A stretch of 64,000 nucleotides of DNA, from contig OW121742.1 of assembly GCA_933228675.1 (NCBI GenBank), positions 19,062,850 to 19,126,849 on the forward strand, in the 5' to 3' direction. Made by a program: the position numbers and the translations under genes. The notes below the pieces were generated by a model. That model had not been told where the DNA came from. It saw only the letters and a list, made by a program, of their open reading frames with translations, and did no database searches. This DNA comes from Stomorhina lunata (taxonomy: Eukaryota; Arthropoda; Insecta; Diptera; Rhiniidae). Shown here piece after piece: positions 34,688-45,844 of this stretch. Within the stretch, counting starts at the first letter, position 1. Every line of letters begins with the position of its first letter.

Positions 34688-36385
34688 AATTTTTAAAGGA
34701 AATTTTTCCAAAATTTTTTATTTGTATAGAAAATTATTCAAAAATTTCTCTTTTTTAAAGGAAAATTTTCAAAAAATTCTTATTATTATAGGAAATTTTT
34801 CAAAAACTATAGGAAAATTTTTCAAAAATTTCTTATTCTTATAGGAATTTTTTCAAAAATTTCCTATTCTTATACGAAATTTTTCAAAAATTATAGGAAA
34901 TTTTTCAAAAATATATTATTCTTATAGGAAATTTTTCAAAAATGTCCTATTCTTATATGAAATTTTTCAAAAATTTCCTATTCTTATAGGAAATTTTTGA
35001 AAAATTTCCTGTTCTTATAGGAAATTTTTTAAAAATTTCCTGTTCTTATAGGAATTTTTTTTTAAATTTCCTCTTCTTATAGAAAATTTTTCAAAAATTT
35101 CTTATTCTTATAAGAAATTTTTCAAAAATTTCTTATTTTTATAAAAAATTTTACAAAAATTTCTTATTTTTATAAAAAATTTTACAAAAATTTCTTATTT
35201 TTATAGGAAATTTTTCAAAAATTTATTATTTTTATAGGAAATTTTTAAAAAATTTTATATTTTTATAGGAAATTTTTCAAAAATTTCTTATATTTTTAGG
35301 AAATTTTTCAAAAATTTCTTATTTTTATAGGAAATTTTTCAAAAATTTCTTATTTTTATAGGAAATTTTTCAAAAATTTCTTATTTTTTATAGGAAATGT
35401 TTCAAAAATTTCTTATTTTTATAGGAAATGTTTCAAAAATTTCTTATATTTATAGGAAATTTTTCAAAAATTTCTTATTTATATAGGAAATTTTTCAAAA
35501 ACTTCTTATTTATATAGGAAATTTTTCAAAAACTTCTTATTTATATAGGAAATTTTTCAAAAACTTTTTATTTTTATAGGAAATTGTTCAAACATTTCTG
35601 GATTTTATAGGAAATTGTTCAAAAATTTCTTATTTTTATAGGAAATTTTTCAAACTTTTCATATTTAAAAAATTTTTATTTTAAAGGAAATTTTTTATAT
35701 ACAATTTCTTTTTTAAATTTCCTATTTTCATAGAAAATTTTTCAAAAATTTTAAATTTTTATAGGAAGTTTTTCAAAAATTTTTTATTTTTATATAAAAT
35801 TTTTCAAAAATTTTTTATTTTTATAGGATTTTTTCAAAAATTTTTTATTTTAATAGGAAATTTTTCCAAAACTTCTTATTTTTATAGAAAAACTTTTCAA
35901 AAATTTCCTATTTTTGTACGAATTTTCAAAGGAAATTTTTTTAAAAATTCTTATTTTTATAGGAAATTTTTCAAAAATTTTTTATTTTTATAGGAAATTT
36001 TTCAAAAACTTTTTATTTTTATAAGAAATTTTTCAAAAATTTCTTAGTTTTACAGGAAATTATTCAAAAATTTCTTATTTTGATAGAAACATTTTTCAAG
36101 AATTTCTTATTTTTATAGAAAATTTTTAAAAATTTGTTATTTTTATAGGAAAGTTTTTAGAAATTTTCTTTTTTTGTGGGAAATTTTTCAAAAATTTTTT
36201 ATTGTTATAGGAAATCCTTAAAAAATTTATTCTTTTTATAGAAAATTTTTCAAAAATTTCTTATTTTTATAGGACATTTGTAAACAAATTCTTATTTTTA
36301 AAGGAAATTGATTAAAAATTTCTTATTTTTATACAAATTTTTTAAAAAATTTACAATTTTATAGGAAATTATAAAAAAAAATTCA
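34688..36385 (+). repeat. Tandem minisatellite array S8, 31-bp monomer
   Basis: Unit CTTATTTTTATAGGAAA plus TTTTTCAAAAATTT, about 53 copies. The left part has a CCTATTCTTATAGGAAA subtype (34860-35080), not seen as a block elsewhere. The middle 35200-35660 is well conserved and the right end is degenerate. The array starts about 115 bp after the candidate exon, so if that gene is real the array lies in its first intron. Confidence 0.95.
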
Positions 36386-38159
36386 TTAAATTTTAAAATT
36401 CTCCTCTATTTGTAGTAAAATATGCCTTTTAAAGGTTATTATACAATACACTACTGACACATTTACCTCACCATAAATTGAATTTGCATTTGCAACTATT
36501 AATATAAAAATTGCATGCAAAATGAGCATTAATTTCTATTATTTTTTCGGTTTCGTTTTTCGCAAAAAATGCAAATTGTCTTTAGCAAAACAAAAAAAAA
36601 AGAAACTTAAAGCAATGGACTCAAATTTCTGTTATTTCACTTTCAATTATATGATTTTAGTTTCCCCATTTTTTCAATATTTTTTCATAGCCGTCAAAAC
36701 GACTGTCAGTATTTTAAAAACATTTTTAAACACAAAATTTGCATTGATTTAAGAAACGAATGGTCCGTCTATTCGATGACTGAATGACTGAATAAATGGC
36801 TGTTAGCCTCAAAGATTGAACAAACCTTGATATAATTGCCAATTAGAAATACGAGGTGTAAAATATTGAAATGTAAGTTTTCAATTTTTCAAATCTAAAA
36901 TTTTTGTTAATGTCATAAATTGCCTAAAGTTCTTATTAAATTAAATAACAGAAAAAAATTGAGATAAAATTATATTGTAATGCTGTAACAATATTATTAT
37001 TTCTTTGAAATATAGGGAAAAAATCTAATTTTATAGGCAAAAATTTACAACTTCATTTGTAAGAGCAAATTGAAGTTTTAGTTGTTTAGCAAAAAAGCTT
37101 GAGGTTTAAGATTTTTGATTTTATTAAGTTAATAAAACTTGGTGAGACTTTATTTTATTGAAATGTAATATTTGATTGTAAGGTACTAAAATAATATCAA
37201 GAATTACTATGCAAATATATCATAATCAAAATCTGTAAGTCTTAATATATTTTCCAAAAATTTTACTTTAAACTGATGATATATAGATAAATGACTTAAA
37301 CACATTATACTTTCATCATTATAAGGTCAGTCAAACCGATAACAGATTATATTTTTAGGACAAGATCAAAATGTAAATATAATATCCCATACTAAAAAAG
37401 TTTGTTTCTTAAGTCTTTTGTTTTTTTTCATACTAAAGAAAAAGTTTGTTTCTTAAGTCTTTAGATATGTTTTTCTTTACGTATTTCTATAAAATTATAT
37501 TAAAGTAGATACTTTAACAAAAACAAACAAATTCATTTAAAAAAATTTATTATCATTAAATTTGACGCTATAAAATCTTTCCTTTTCAGATTTAAATAAC
37601 CACTTGAGTGAATCATCTTAATTAAATTAATACGAATTTAATAACTTAATATTTATATTTAATGTCAGAAAATCTGCATTAAACAAAGAAATTGCTAAGC
37701 AAAAACTAGTTATTAAAAAACTTAACTTTAGCCTTAGATTCGGAGAAGCTAAGCTAGTAGAAATCTTTTTATATCATAGATGTACTTGTTGTCGGAGTCA
37801 TAGTCATAATATAATCAGTTTTAGTTTGTTAAGTTTTGCGTTGTAAATGACTCAAAGGTATAAAAAAGATGCTGGGGTTTTGATATTAAACAGGAATTTA
37901 ATTTAGTAAAGAAGAAAAAGCTATGAATGTTAAAAAAAAACTAATATGCATTTATTATTAAAATTATTTTAAACTTGTTTGTTGTTAACTAAAGTAAGAT
38001 GTGTAAAAGCTTAAAGGAGTTTAAGTTGCAATACGAAGTTACATACAACAGATATGTTTAAAGTTTGTTGTTGGCGTGATCAGTTATGGAAAAGAGTAAA
38101 AATAATGAAAATTTTGGATTTATTTAAGAAAATACTCTTTTGCAGAAACTTTTCTTGTA
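36386..38159. other. Single-copy AT-rich spacer, no gene seen
   Basis: A 1.8-kb non-repetitive stretch. A 76-codon forward open frame (36522-36752) encodes an aromatic and lysine-rich product with no family resemblance and is probably chance. The only notable element is the tandem pair of the dispersed CTTAAG motif at 37397-37463, listed separately. Confidence 0.55.
37397..37463 (-). repeat. Dispersed CTTAAG-centred motif, tandem pair
   Basis: Two copies of AAGTTTGTTTCTTAAGTCTT, starting at about 37399 and 37443. Each is preceded by CATACTAAA. This is the reverse complement of the motif ACAAAAGACTTAAGAAACAA found at 51839, 51911, 52041, 52903 and 58372. The function is unknown. Confidence 0.85.
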
Positions 38160-40890
38160 TATGATGAAAATTTCATATTATTATAGAAAATCTTTGAAAA
38201 ATTTCATATTTTTATAAGAAAATTTTCACAAATTTCTTAATTTTTGGGAAATCTTTCAAAAATTTCTTAGTTTTACAGAAAATCATTAAAACATTTCTCA
38301 TTCAAAATTCAAAATTTTTTTATTTTTATGAAAAATTTTCCAAAAATAGATTATCATTGAAATTATTTCAAAAATTTCTTATTTTTATAGGAAATTTTTC
38401 AAAAATTTCTTATTTTTATAGGAAATTTTTCAAAAATTTCTTATTTTTATAGGAAATTTTTCAAAAATTTCTTATTTTTATAGGAAAATTTTCAAAAATT
38501 TCTTATTTTTATAGGAAATTTTTCAAAAATTTCTTATTTTTTAGGAAATTTTTCAAAAATTTCTTATTTTTATAGGAAATTTTTCAAAAATTTCTTATTT
38601 TTATAGGAAATTTTTCAAAAATTTCTTATTTTTTTAGGAAATTTTTCAAAAATTTCTTATTTTTTTAGGAAATTTTTCAAAAATTTCTTATTTTTATAGG
38701 AAATTTTTCAAAAATTTCTTATTTTTATAGGAAATTTTTCAAAAATTTCTTATTTTTATAGGAAATTTTTCAAAAATTTCTTATTTTTTAGGAAATTTTT
38801 CAAAAATTTCTTATTTTTATAGGACATTTTTCAAAAATTTCCTATTTTTATAGGAAGTTTTCCAAAAATTTTTTATTTTTATAGGAAATTTTTCAAAAAT
38901 TTCTTATTTTTATAGGAAATATTTCAAAAATTTCTTATTTTTATAGGTAATTTTTCAAAAATTTCTTATTTTTATAAGAAATTTTTCAAAAAATTCTCGT
39001 TTTTATACGAAATTTTTCAAAAATTTCCTCTTTTCATAGGAAATTTTCTAAAATTTTCACGTTTTTATAAGAAAATTTTTCAAAATTTCAAATTTTACAA
39101 TGAAGTTTTTCAAAATGTTTTTATTTTTTAGGAAATTTTTCAAAAATTTCTTATTTGTATAAGAAATTTTTGAAAAATTTTTAATTCTTACAAGTATTTT
39201 TTCAAAAATTTCTTATTTTTATAGGAAATTTTTCAAATTTTTCAAATTTTTCAATTTTTTTTTATTTTATAAGGAATTTAAAAAAAAAATATTTTTATAG
39301 GAAATTTTTCAAAAATTTCCTATTTTTATAGGAAATTTTACAAAAATTTCTTATTTTTATAGGAAATTTTTCAAAATTTTTCAAAACTTTCTTATTTTAA
39401 AAGAAAAATTTTCAAAATTTTTTATTTTTATAAAAAAAATTTCAAAAATTTCTCATTTTTATAGAATATTTTTTTCTGCAATTATAGGAGATTTTGAAAA
39501 AGATTATTTTTTTTTATAAGAAATTTTTTCAAAAAATTCTTTTTTGTTTACAAGAAATCTTTAAAAAATTTCTTATTTCTATAGAAAATTTTTCAAAATA
39601 TTTTTATTTTTATAGGAAATTTTTTAAAAATTTCTTATTTCTATAGGGAAATTTTCAAAATTTCTTTTTTCTATAGGAAATTGTAAAGAATTTCTTATTT
39701 TTATTGGAACTTTTCAAACATTTCTTATTTTATATAGGAAATTTTTCAAAAATTTCTTATTTTTAAGGAGAATTTTTCAAAAACTTCTTAGTTTTATAGA
39801 AACGATTTCAAAAAATTTTAATTTTTATAGGAAATTTTTCAAAAATTTCTTATTTTGATAGGAAACTTTTAAAAAATTTCTTGTTGTTAAAAAAATTCAA
39901 AATTTTCGTATTTTGATAGAGATTTTTTTTTAATTTGTAGTTTGATACGAAATTTTTGAAAAATTTCTTATTTTTATATTAAATTTTTTAAAATTTTCTT
40001 ATTTATCGGAAATTTTTCAAAAATTTCCTACTTTAATAGGAAATTTTAAAAAACTTTCTCATTTTTATATGAAATTTTCAAAAAAATTCCTATTTTTATA
40101 GGAAATTTTTCAAAAATTTCTTATTTTGATAGCAAACTTTTAAAAAATTTCTTGTTATAAAAAAAATTCAAAATTTTCGTATTTTGATACAGATTTTTTT
40201 TTTAATTTGTAGTTTGATACGAAATTTTTGAAAAATTTCTTATTTTTATATTAAATTTTTTAAAATTTTCTTATTTATCGGAAATTTTTCAAAAATTTCC
40301 TACTTTAATAGGAAATTTTAAAAAACTTTCTCATTTTTATATGAAATTTTCAAAAAAATTCCTATTTTTATAGGAAATTTTTCAAAAATTTCTTATTTTG
40401 ATAGGAAACTTTTAAAAAATTTCTTGTTGTTAAAAAAATTCAAAATTTTCGTATTTTGATAGAGATTTTTTTTTAATTTGTAGTTTGATACGAAATTTTT
40501 GAAAAATTTCTTATTTTTATATTAAATTTTTTAAAATTTTCTTATTTATCGGAAATTTTTCAAAAATTTCCTACTTTAATAGGAAATTTTAAAAAACTTT
40601 CTCATTTTTATATGAAATTTTCAAAAAAATTCCTATTTTTATAGGAAATTTTTCAAAAATTTCTTATTTTGATAGCAAACTTTTAAAAAATTTCTTGTTA
40701 TAAAAAAAATTCAAAATTTTCGTATTTTGATACAGATTTTTTTTTTAATTTGTAGTTTGATACGAAATTTTTGAAAAATTTCTTATTTTTATATTAAATT
40801 TTTTAAAATTTTCTTATTTATCGGAAATTTTTCAAAAATTTCCTACTTTAATAGGAAATTTTAAAAAAATTTCTTATTTTTATAGGAAAT
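38160..40890 (+). repeat. Tandem minisatellite array S9 with 271/543-bp higher-order repeat
   Basis: Unit CTTATTTTTATAGGAAA plus TTTTTCAAAAATTT, about 88 units. 38350-38980 is nearly invariant. From 39857 a diverged block of about nine monomers (271-272 bp) repeats four times, starting at 39857, 40128, 40400 and 40671. Copies 1 and 3 share GATAGGAAAC and TTGTTGTTAA; copies 2 and 4 share GATAGCAAAC and TTGTTATAAA. The true higher-order unit is therefore a 543-bp dimer present twice, and the two dimers look identical by eye up to about 40868. Confidence 0.96.
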
Positions 40891-41214
40891 TTTCAAGTTC
40901 AAGTTCAAGTTTTTTTATTTCCATAAATTTCTTTTTATATATGTTTTTCTAATACTATTTTAATACTAATTATATTTCCCTGCATACATTTGTATTTTTC
41001 TAGGACTAAGATAATTTTTAAAAATATTAACATGGCACAATAACTAATTAAGTTACGTGTAATACAATTATGTTACAAAATTTATTTGAATATTATCTTA
41101 TTTAAAGTTCCTCAAAAATGATGATGATGATGACGCCACCGAAAAGCTTTTCTTTTTCCGACTCTTAATTTTAAAGACTCTTTGCATATAATACTAGTAT
41201 AACCAAATTTTGCT
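40891..41214. other. Short spacer with TTCAAG and ATG microsatellites
   Basis: A short run of TTCAAG hexamers at about 40892-40912 directly follows array S9. An ATGATGATGATGATGACG run lies at about 41118-41135. Otherwise AT-rich with no gene. Confidence 0.6.
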
Positions 41215-41300
41215 AGGAATTACATTAAGTACTTTTGCAATACCATTGGTGAAGGGTATCAAAGATTCGGCAAAGCCGAATATACCACTCTTACTTGTTA
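41215..41300 (+). mobile_element. Terminal fragment of a DINE-1/mini-me-like element
   Basis: GAAGGGTATCAAAG is followed by a perfect hairpin ATTCGGC-AAA-GCCGAAT (41265-41281), then ATACC-ACT and the end CTTACTTGTT (41290-41299). The same arrangement, hairpin then TTACTTGTT, occurs at 51008-51057 and reversed at 9368-9407. A 3' hairpin close to the end is typical of Helitron-like elements. Array S10 starts within a base or two of this end. The family assignment is by resemblance. Confidence 0.55.
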
Positions 41301-41560
41301 TAGGAAATTTTTCAAAAATTTCTTATTTTTATAGGAAATTTTTCAAAAATTTCTTCTTTGCTTACGAAATTTTTCAAAAATTTAATATTTTTATAGAAAA
41401 TTTTTCAAAAATTTCATATTTTTATAGAAAATTTTTCAAAAATTTCATATTTTTATAAGTAATTTTCTAAAAATGTCTTATTTTCATACGAAATTTTTCA
41501 GAAATTTCTTAATTTCATTGGAAGTTTTCCAAAAATTCTTATTTTTTTAGAAAAAATTCC
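41299..41560 (+). repeat. Short tandem minisatellite array S10, 31-bp monomer
   Basis: About eight copies of CTTATTTTTATAGGAAA plus TTTTTCAAAAATTT, joined directly to the CTTACTTGTT transposon end. It decays rightwards. The open frame 41210-41458 runs from the transposon end into the repeats and is not a gene. Confidence 0.93.
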
Positions 41561-42289
41561 ACTCCTTTCCTTACTGGCATCACTCATCAACTTAATTCAG
41601 CCTAGACTCATTGGCTGTTTTAATGTGGCAGCTTAAACAGAAAATCTTCATAAATCTGTGGTATATATAGCTTTTATTTACTCTTATATATGAACCGTAT
41701 TTAAAAAATGATTATACCTGTTCCGTATTATGACTTTTAACTATGACAGGCACTACCATGATGACGAGAATGACAACAACTCTGACGACTTTGTTGATAA
41801 TAATGACGAAGATGATGCAGAGGACATGTCTGACATTAAATTATAATGTGACATCAACGTCTTTTGAAAAAATTTATCATAATTAGTTGACTCTTAATTT
41901 GACAGCAAGTTATCGATCTTGTTTTTATTTTAAACGTTTATTTAGTGCAATTTTTTTTTTATACTCGTACTTATTTAAAATGATATGCAAAACTATAACA
42001 AAGTAGTCATTTATGGAATTTTTTATGTAATTTCAAGTTTAGTAGTGAAATAAAAATTTTTAATGCAAATATTAAAGAATAATTACTTTATAATTAAAAG
42101 TCTTTGAACAGTAGTTCAGGATTTTTTTTTTAAATTTTTCAAAATATAAACTGTGGTGGTATTGCATTGATTAATAGAAAAACGTTTGCCTCTGTTTTAT
42201 TGTCATTTGAAAATAAACATTAACTTTCGCCAGATGTTACAAAAGCCATATAGTTTAATTTGGTACAAAGGCTTCCTTAACCCGGTATC
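41561..42289. other. Single-copy spacer with a small acidic open frame
   Basis: AT-rich. A 38-codon frame at 41730-41846 (starts MTFNYDRHYHDDENDNN, rich in Asp, Asn and Glu) is formed by a degenerate GAC/GAT/AAC run. It might be the tail of a decayed exon or only a simple repeat; no splice or promoter signal supports it. Confidence 0.4.
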
Positions 42290-42828
42290 ATGAAAATGTA
42301 AAGATAAAAATGTTTAAGTTCGGCTGCTGCCAGCCGCCGTTATCGCTGCAGTCAAGCCGAACTTAGACATTTAAGGGCAAAAACGTAAAAAAGAGTCAGT
42401 CTTGTTGTTTAATTGTAGTGGAATGCAATCCATACCCATAATTTTTTTCGACTAAACTTGTTTATGATCCTTCGAGCCGGATAGTAGTTGTGGTGTCTAT
42501 GACGTCAGCAACTACAGTTTTGCGTTCTTCGGCACTGACGGAGGCATCTACGATCCTCGATGTCTGCATGACGAGATGTTCCAGTAATCAGTACGGCATC
42601 TACGATTCCGCAAATACTGTCGGCATTCACGCTTACAACTCCAAACCATCATCCAATACCAGTATCAAAACTATAACAAGGATACCAGCTGATATGATCG
42701 ACGTCTACGACGACACGAATACTTGCGATCTCCCAATTAACATCTCAACACCAAACAACTAAATCATCTTTACTGTGCACAAGTGCAAAGCGGGCTCCAA
42801 GTCTAAATTCAGCCAAGTCTAAGTTCAG
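42290..42828. mobile_element. Less AT-rich island, probable retroelement or transposon remnant
   Basis: Base composition rises sharply relative to the flanks. It holds an 11-bp perfect stem TAAGTTCGGCT (42315-42325) and AGCCGAACTTA (42355-42365) around a GC-rich loop. The string TGATCCTTCGAGCCGGAT near 42465 resembles the leader just after the 5' LTR in BEL/Pao retroelements, by recollection only. A 90-codon open frame (42490-42762; from the first ATG, 42499) has a Thr/Ser-rich product with no recognisable motif. If this is a BEL/Pao leader, the frame would sit where a gag start is expected, but I cannot confirm that. Confidence 0.35.
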
Positions 42829-43330
42829 GAAAATTTTTCTATAAAAATTTTCCACCGAAAATTTTTCTATATTTTTCCACCGAAAATTTTTCTATAAAAA
42901 TTTTCCACCGAAAATTTTTCTATAAAAACTTTACACCGAAAATTTTTCTATAAAAATTTTACACCGAAAATTTTTCTATAAAAATTTTACACCAAAAATT
43001 TTTCTATAAAAATTTTACACCGAAAATTTTTCTATAAAAATTTTACACCGAAAATTTTTCTATAAAAGTTTTACACCGAAAATTTTTCTATAAAAATTTT
43101 ACACCGAAAATTTTTCTATAAAAATTTTACACCGAAAATTTTTCTATAAAAATTTTACACCGAAAATTTTTCTATAAAAATTTTACACCGAAAATTTTTC
43201 TATAAAAATTTAATGACGAAAATTTTTCTATAAAAAAATAACAACGAAAATTTTTTTATAAAAATTTTACACCAAAAATTTTTCTATAAAAATTTTACAC
43301 TGAAAATTTTTCTATAAAAATTTTACACCG
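42829..43330. repeat. Tandem minisatellite array P4a, 28-bp monomer
   Basis: About 18 copies of a 28-bp unit: TTTTACACCGAAAA followed by TTTTTCTATAAAAA. The first copies have CCACCG in place of ACACCG. The P-group palindrome is reduced to TTTTTCTATAAAAA (G lost), giving TATAAAAA in every unit. The array is interrupted at 43331 in the middle of a unit (after ACACCG) and resumes at 43619. Confidence 0.96.
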
Positions 43331-43618
43331 TTTGTTCACCAAGAACAAAACAAGTAATAGGAGAATACACAATCAATTAAAAGTAGTGATGTTCGATCAA
43401 ACTCAATGAGTTAAATTGATGATTATCTCTGCAATTTGATAACTCGACTGTGGTCGAGGGCGCTAAGTGCTGATGACGTCCTGTGGCGGGACAGAAATTG
43501 CAATCCACTAGCCGCGTTCAAAAATAATTTTTTCAGTTTTTCTCCACATTATTACTTTCAAATTTTCAAATTAATAATTTGAAAATTAAAAATGAACTCA
43601 AGCCTGATAAATCCTAAT
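43331..43618. other. 288-bp single-copy insert splitting array P4
   Basis: Unrelated sequence inside the P4 array. It has a less AT-rich centre (ACTCGACTGTGGTCGAGGGC near 43442) and a perfect 11-bp inverted repeat ATTTTCAAATT/AATTTGAAAAT around AAT at 43562-43586. AACAAGTAA near 43350 resembles the reversed TTACTTGTT transposon end but no hairpin accompanies it. It could be a small insertion or ancestral sequence between two arrays; I see no clear target duplication. Confidence 0.5.
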
Positions 43619-45447
43619 TTTTGAAAATTTTTCTATAAAAATTTTACACCGAAAATGTTTCTATAAAAATTTTACACCGAAAATTTTTCTATAAAAATTT
43701 TACATCAAAAATTTTTCTATAAAAATTTTACACCGAAAATTTTTCTATAAAAATTTAATGACGAAAATTTTTGTTCTAAAATTTAACAACAAAAATTTTT
43801 CTATAAAAAAAAAACAACGAATATTTTTTTATAAAAATTTTACACCAAAAATTTTTCTATAAAAATTTTACACCGAAAATTTTTCTATAAAAATTTTACA
43901 CCGAAAATTTTTCTATAAAAATTTTACACCGAAAATTTTTCTATAAAAATTTTACACCGAAAATTTTTCTATAAAAATTGTACATCAAAAATTTTTCTAT
44001 AAAAATTTTACACCGAAAATTTTTCTATAAAAATTTTCCACCGAAAATTTTTCTATAAAAACTTTAAGCCGAAAATTTTTCTATAAAAATTTTACACCGA
44101 AAATTTTTCTACAAAAACTTTACACCGAAAATTTTTCTATAAAAACTTTACACCGAAAATTTCTCTATAAAAATTTTACACCGAAAATTTTTCTATAAAA
44201 ATTTTACACCGAAAATTTTTCTATAAAAATTTTACACCGAAAATTTTTCTATAAAAATTTTACACCGAAAATTTTTCTATAAAAATTTTACACCGAAAAT
44301 TTTTCTATTAAAATTTTACACCGAAAATTTTTCTATAAAAATTTTACACCGAAAATTTTTCTATAAAAATTTAACAATGAAAATTTTTCTATAAAAATTT
44401 TACACCGAAAATTTTTCTATAAAAATTTTACACCGAAAATTTTTCTATAAAAATTTTACACCGAAAATTTTTCTATAAAAATTTAACAATGAAAATTTTT
44501 CTATAAAAATTTTACACCGAAAATTTTTCTATAAAAATTTTACACCGAAAATTTGTCTATAAAAATTTTACACCGAAAATTTGTCTATAAAAATTTTACA
44601 GCGAAAATTTTTCTATAAAAATTTTACACCGAAAATTTTTCTATAAAAATTTTACAGCGAAAATTTTTCTATAAAAATTTTCCACCGAAAATTTTTCTAT
44701 AAAAATTTTATACCGAAAATTTTTCTATCAAAAGTTTACACCGAAAATTTTTCTATTAAAATTTTACACCGAAAATTTTTCTATAAAAATTTTACACCGA
44801 AAATTTTTTTATAAAAATTTTACACCGAAAATTTTTCTATAAAAATTTTACAGCGAAAATTTTTCTATAAAAGTTTTTACACCGAAAATTTTTCTACAAA
44901 AATTTTTACATCGAAAATTTTTCTATAAAAATTTTACACCGAAAATTTTTCTATAAAAATTTTTACACCGAAAATTTTTATATAAAAATTTTACACCCAA
45001 AATTTTTCTATAAAAATTTTACACCGAAAATTTTTCTTTAAAAATTTTACACCGAAAATGTTTCTATAAAAATTTAACAATGAAAATTTTTCTATAAAAA
45101 TTTAACAACGAAAATTTTTCTATAAAAATTTAACAATGAAAATTTTTCTATAAAAATTTAACAACGAAAATTTTTCTATAAAAATTTAGCAATGAAAATT
45201 TTTCTATAAAAAAATAACAAGGAAATTTTTTCTGTAAAAATTTAACAACAAAAATGTTTCTATAAAAATTAAACAACGAAAATTCTTCTATAAAATTTTC
45301 ACAAACATAATTTTTCTATGAAAATTTAAGCAACGAAACTTTTTCTATAAAAATTTAAAAACATAAATTTTTCTATAAAAAATTTAACAACTAACATTTT
45401 TCTATAAAAATTTTAACAATGAAAATTTTTCTATAAAAATTTAAGAA
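43619..45447. repeat. Tandem minisatellite array P4b, 28-bp monomer
   Basis: About 65 copies of the P4 unit (TTTTACACCGAAAA plus TTTTTCTATAAAAA). Subtypes are TTTAACAATGAAAA (single units at 44370 and 44480, then dominant from 45070) and TTTAACAACGAAAA. The right end loses the ACACCG form entirely and then stops at the truncated mariner pseudogene. Confidence 0.96.
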
Positions 45448-45466
45448 TAAAAATGTTCCTTCCTTG

Positions 45467-45844
45467 CCCTGTTGAAACCATATTTCCTCCATATCATCCG
45501 ATTGGGGACAAAAGTATTTGGTTATCATTGAACGGTAGCGATTCCCATTTACATTAACGTGTCGATCATGATCATCGCGGAAGTAGTACGGTCCAATGAC
45601 GCCGCCGGCCCATGAACCACACTAAACCGTAATTTTTTTCAGGATTCAATGATGACTCATGGAGTAAGTGTAGATTGCTGCCTGACCAATAATGCATATT
45701 ATGTTTATTGACGAAGCCATTCCGCCAGAAATCAGCCGTATCGCTGAAGATGATTCGTTCTCTTAACGATGAGGCCACTGACTCCGAATTTCGGTAGTAA
45801 ATTTTAATAATTTAGACTCATTGTTGGCTCGTATATCTTTCCAT
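45467..45844 (-). pseudogene. Tc1/mariner-family transposase, internally deleted, decayed
   Basis: A cut-and-paste DDE transposase remnant, read on the minus strand from ATG at 45844. The N-terminal helix-turn-helix start is present (MERYTSQQ then V, IIKIYYRNSESVASSL), with stop codons at codon 9 (45818-45820) and codon 11 (45812-45814) in place of expected coding codons. It then jumps directly to the catalytic core RIIFSDTADFW. The second half of the DNA-binding domain and the linker are gone, and the family's DEAHF has become DTADF. VNKHN and NPEK follow. A frameshift near 45605 moves the frame to GGVIGPYYFRDDHDRHVNVN. Homology ends at WFQQ near 45470, just before the family's second catalytic Asp, where array P4b begins. 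It is certainly non-functional. Confidence 0.9.

Noticed and set aside
41730..41846. Acidic 38-codon frame as a gene 3' exon
   Set aside because: It is explained by a degenerate GAC/GAT/AAC repeat. A stop codon lies just upstream in frame and no acceptor site is convincing, so it is noted only in the spacer entry.
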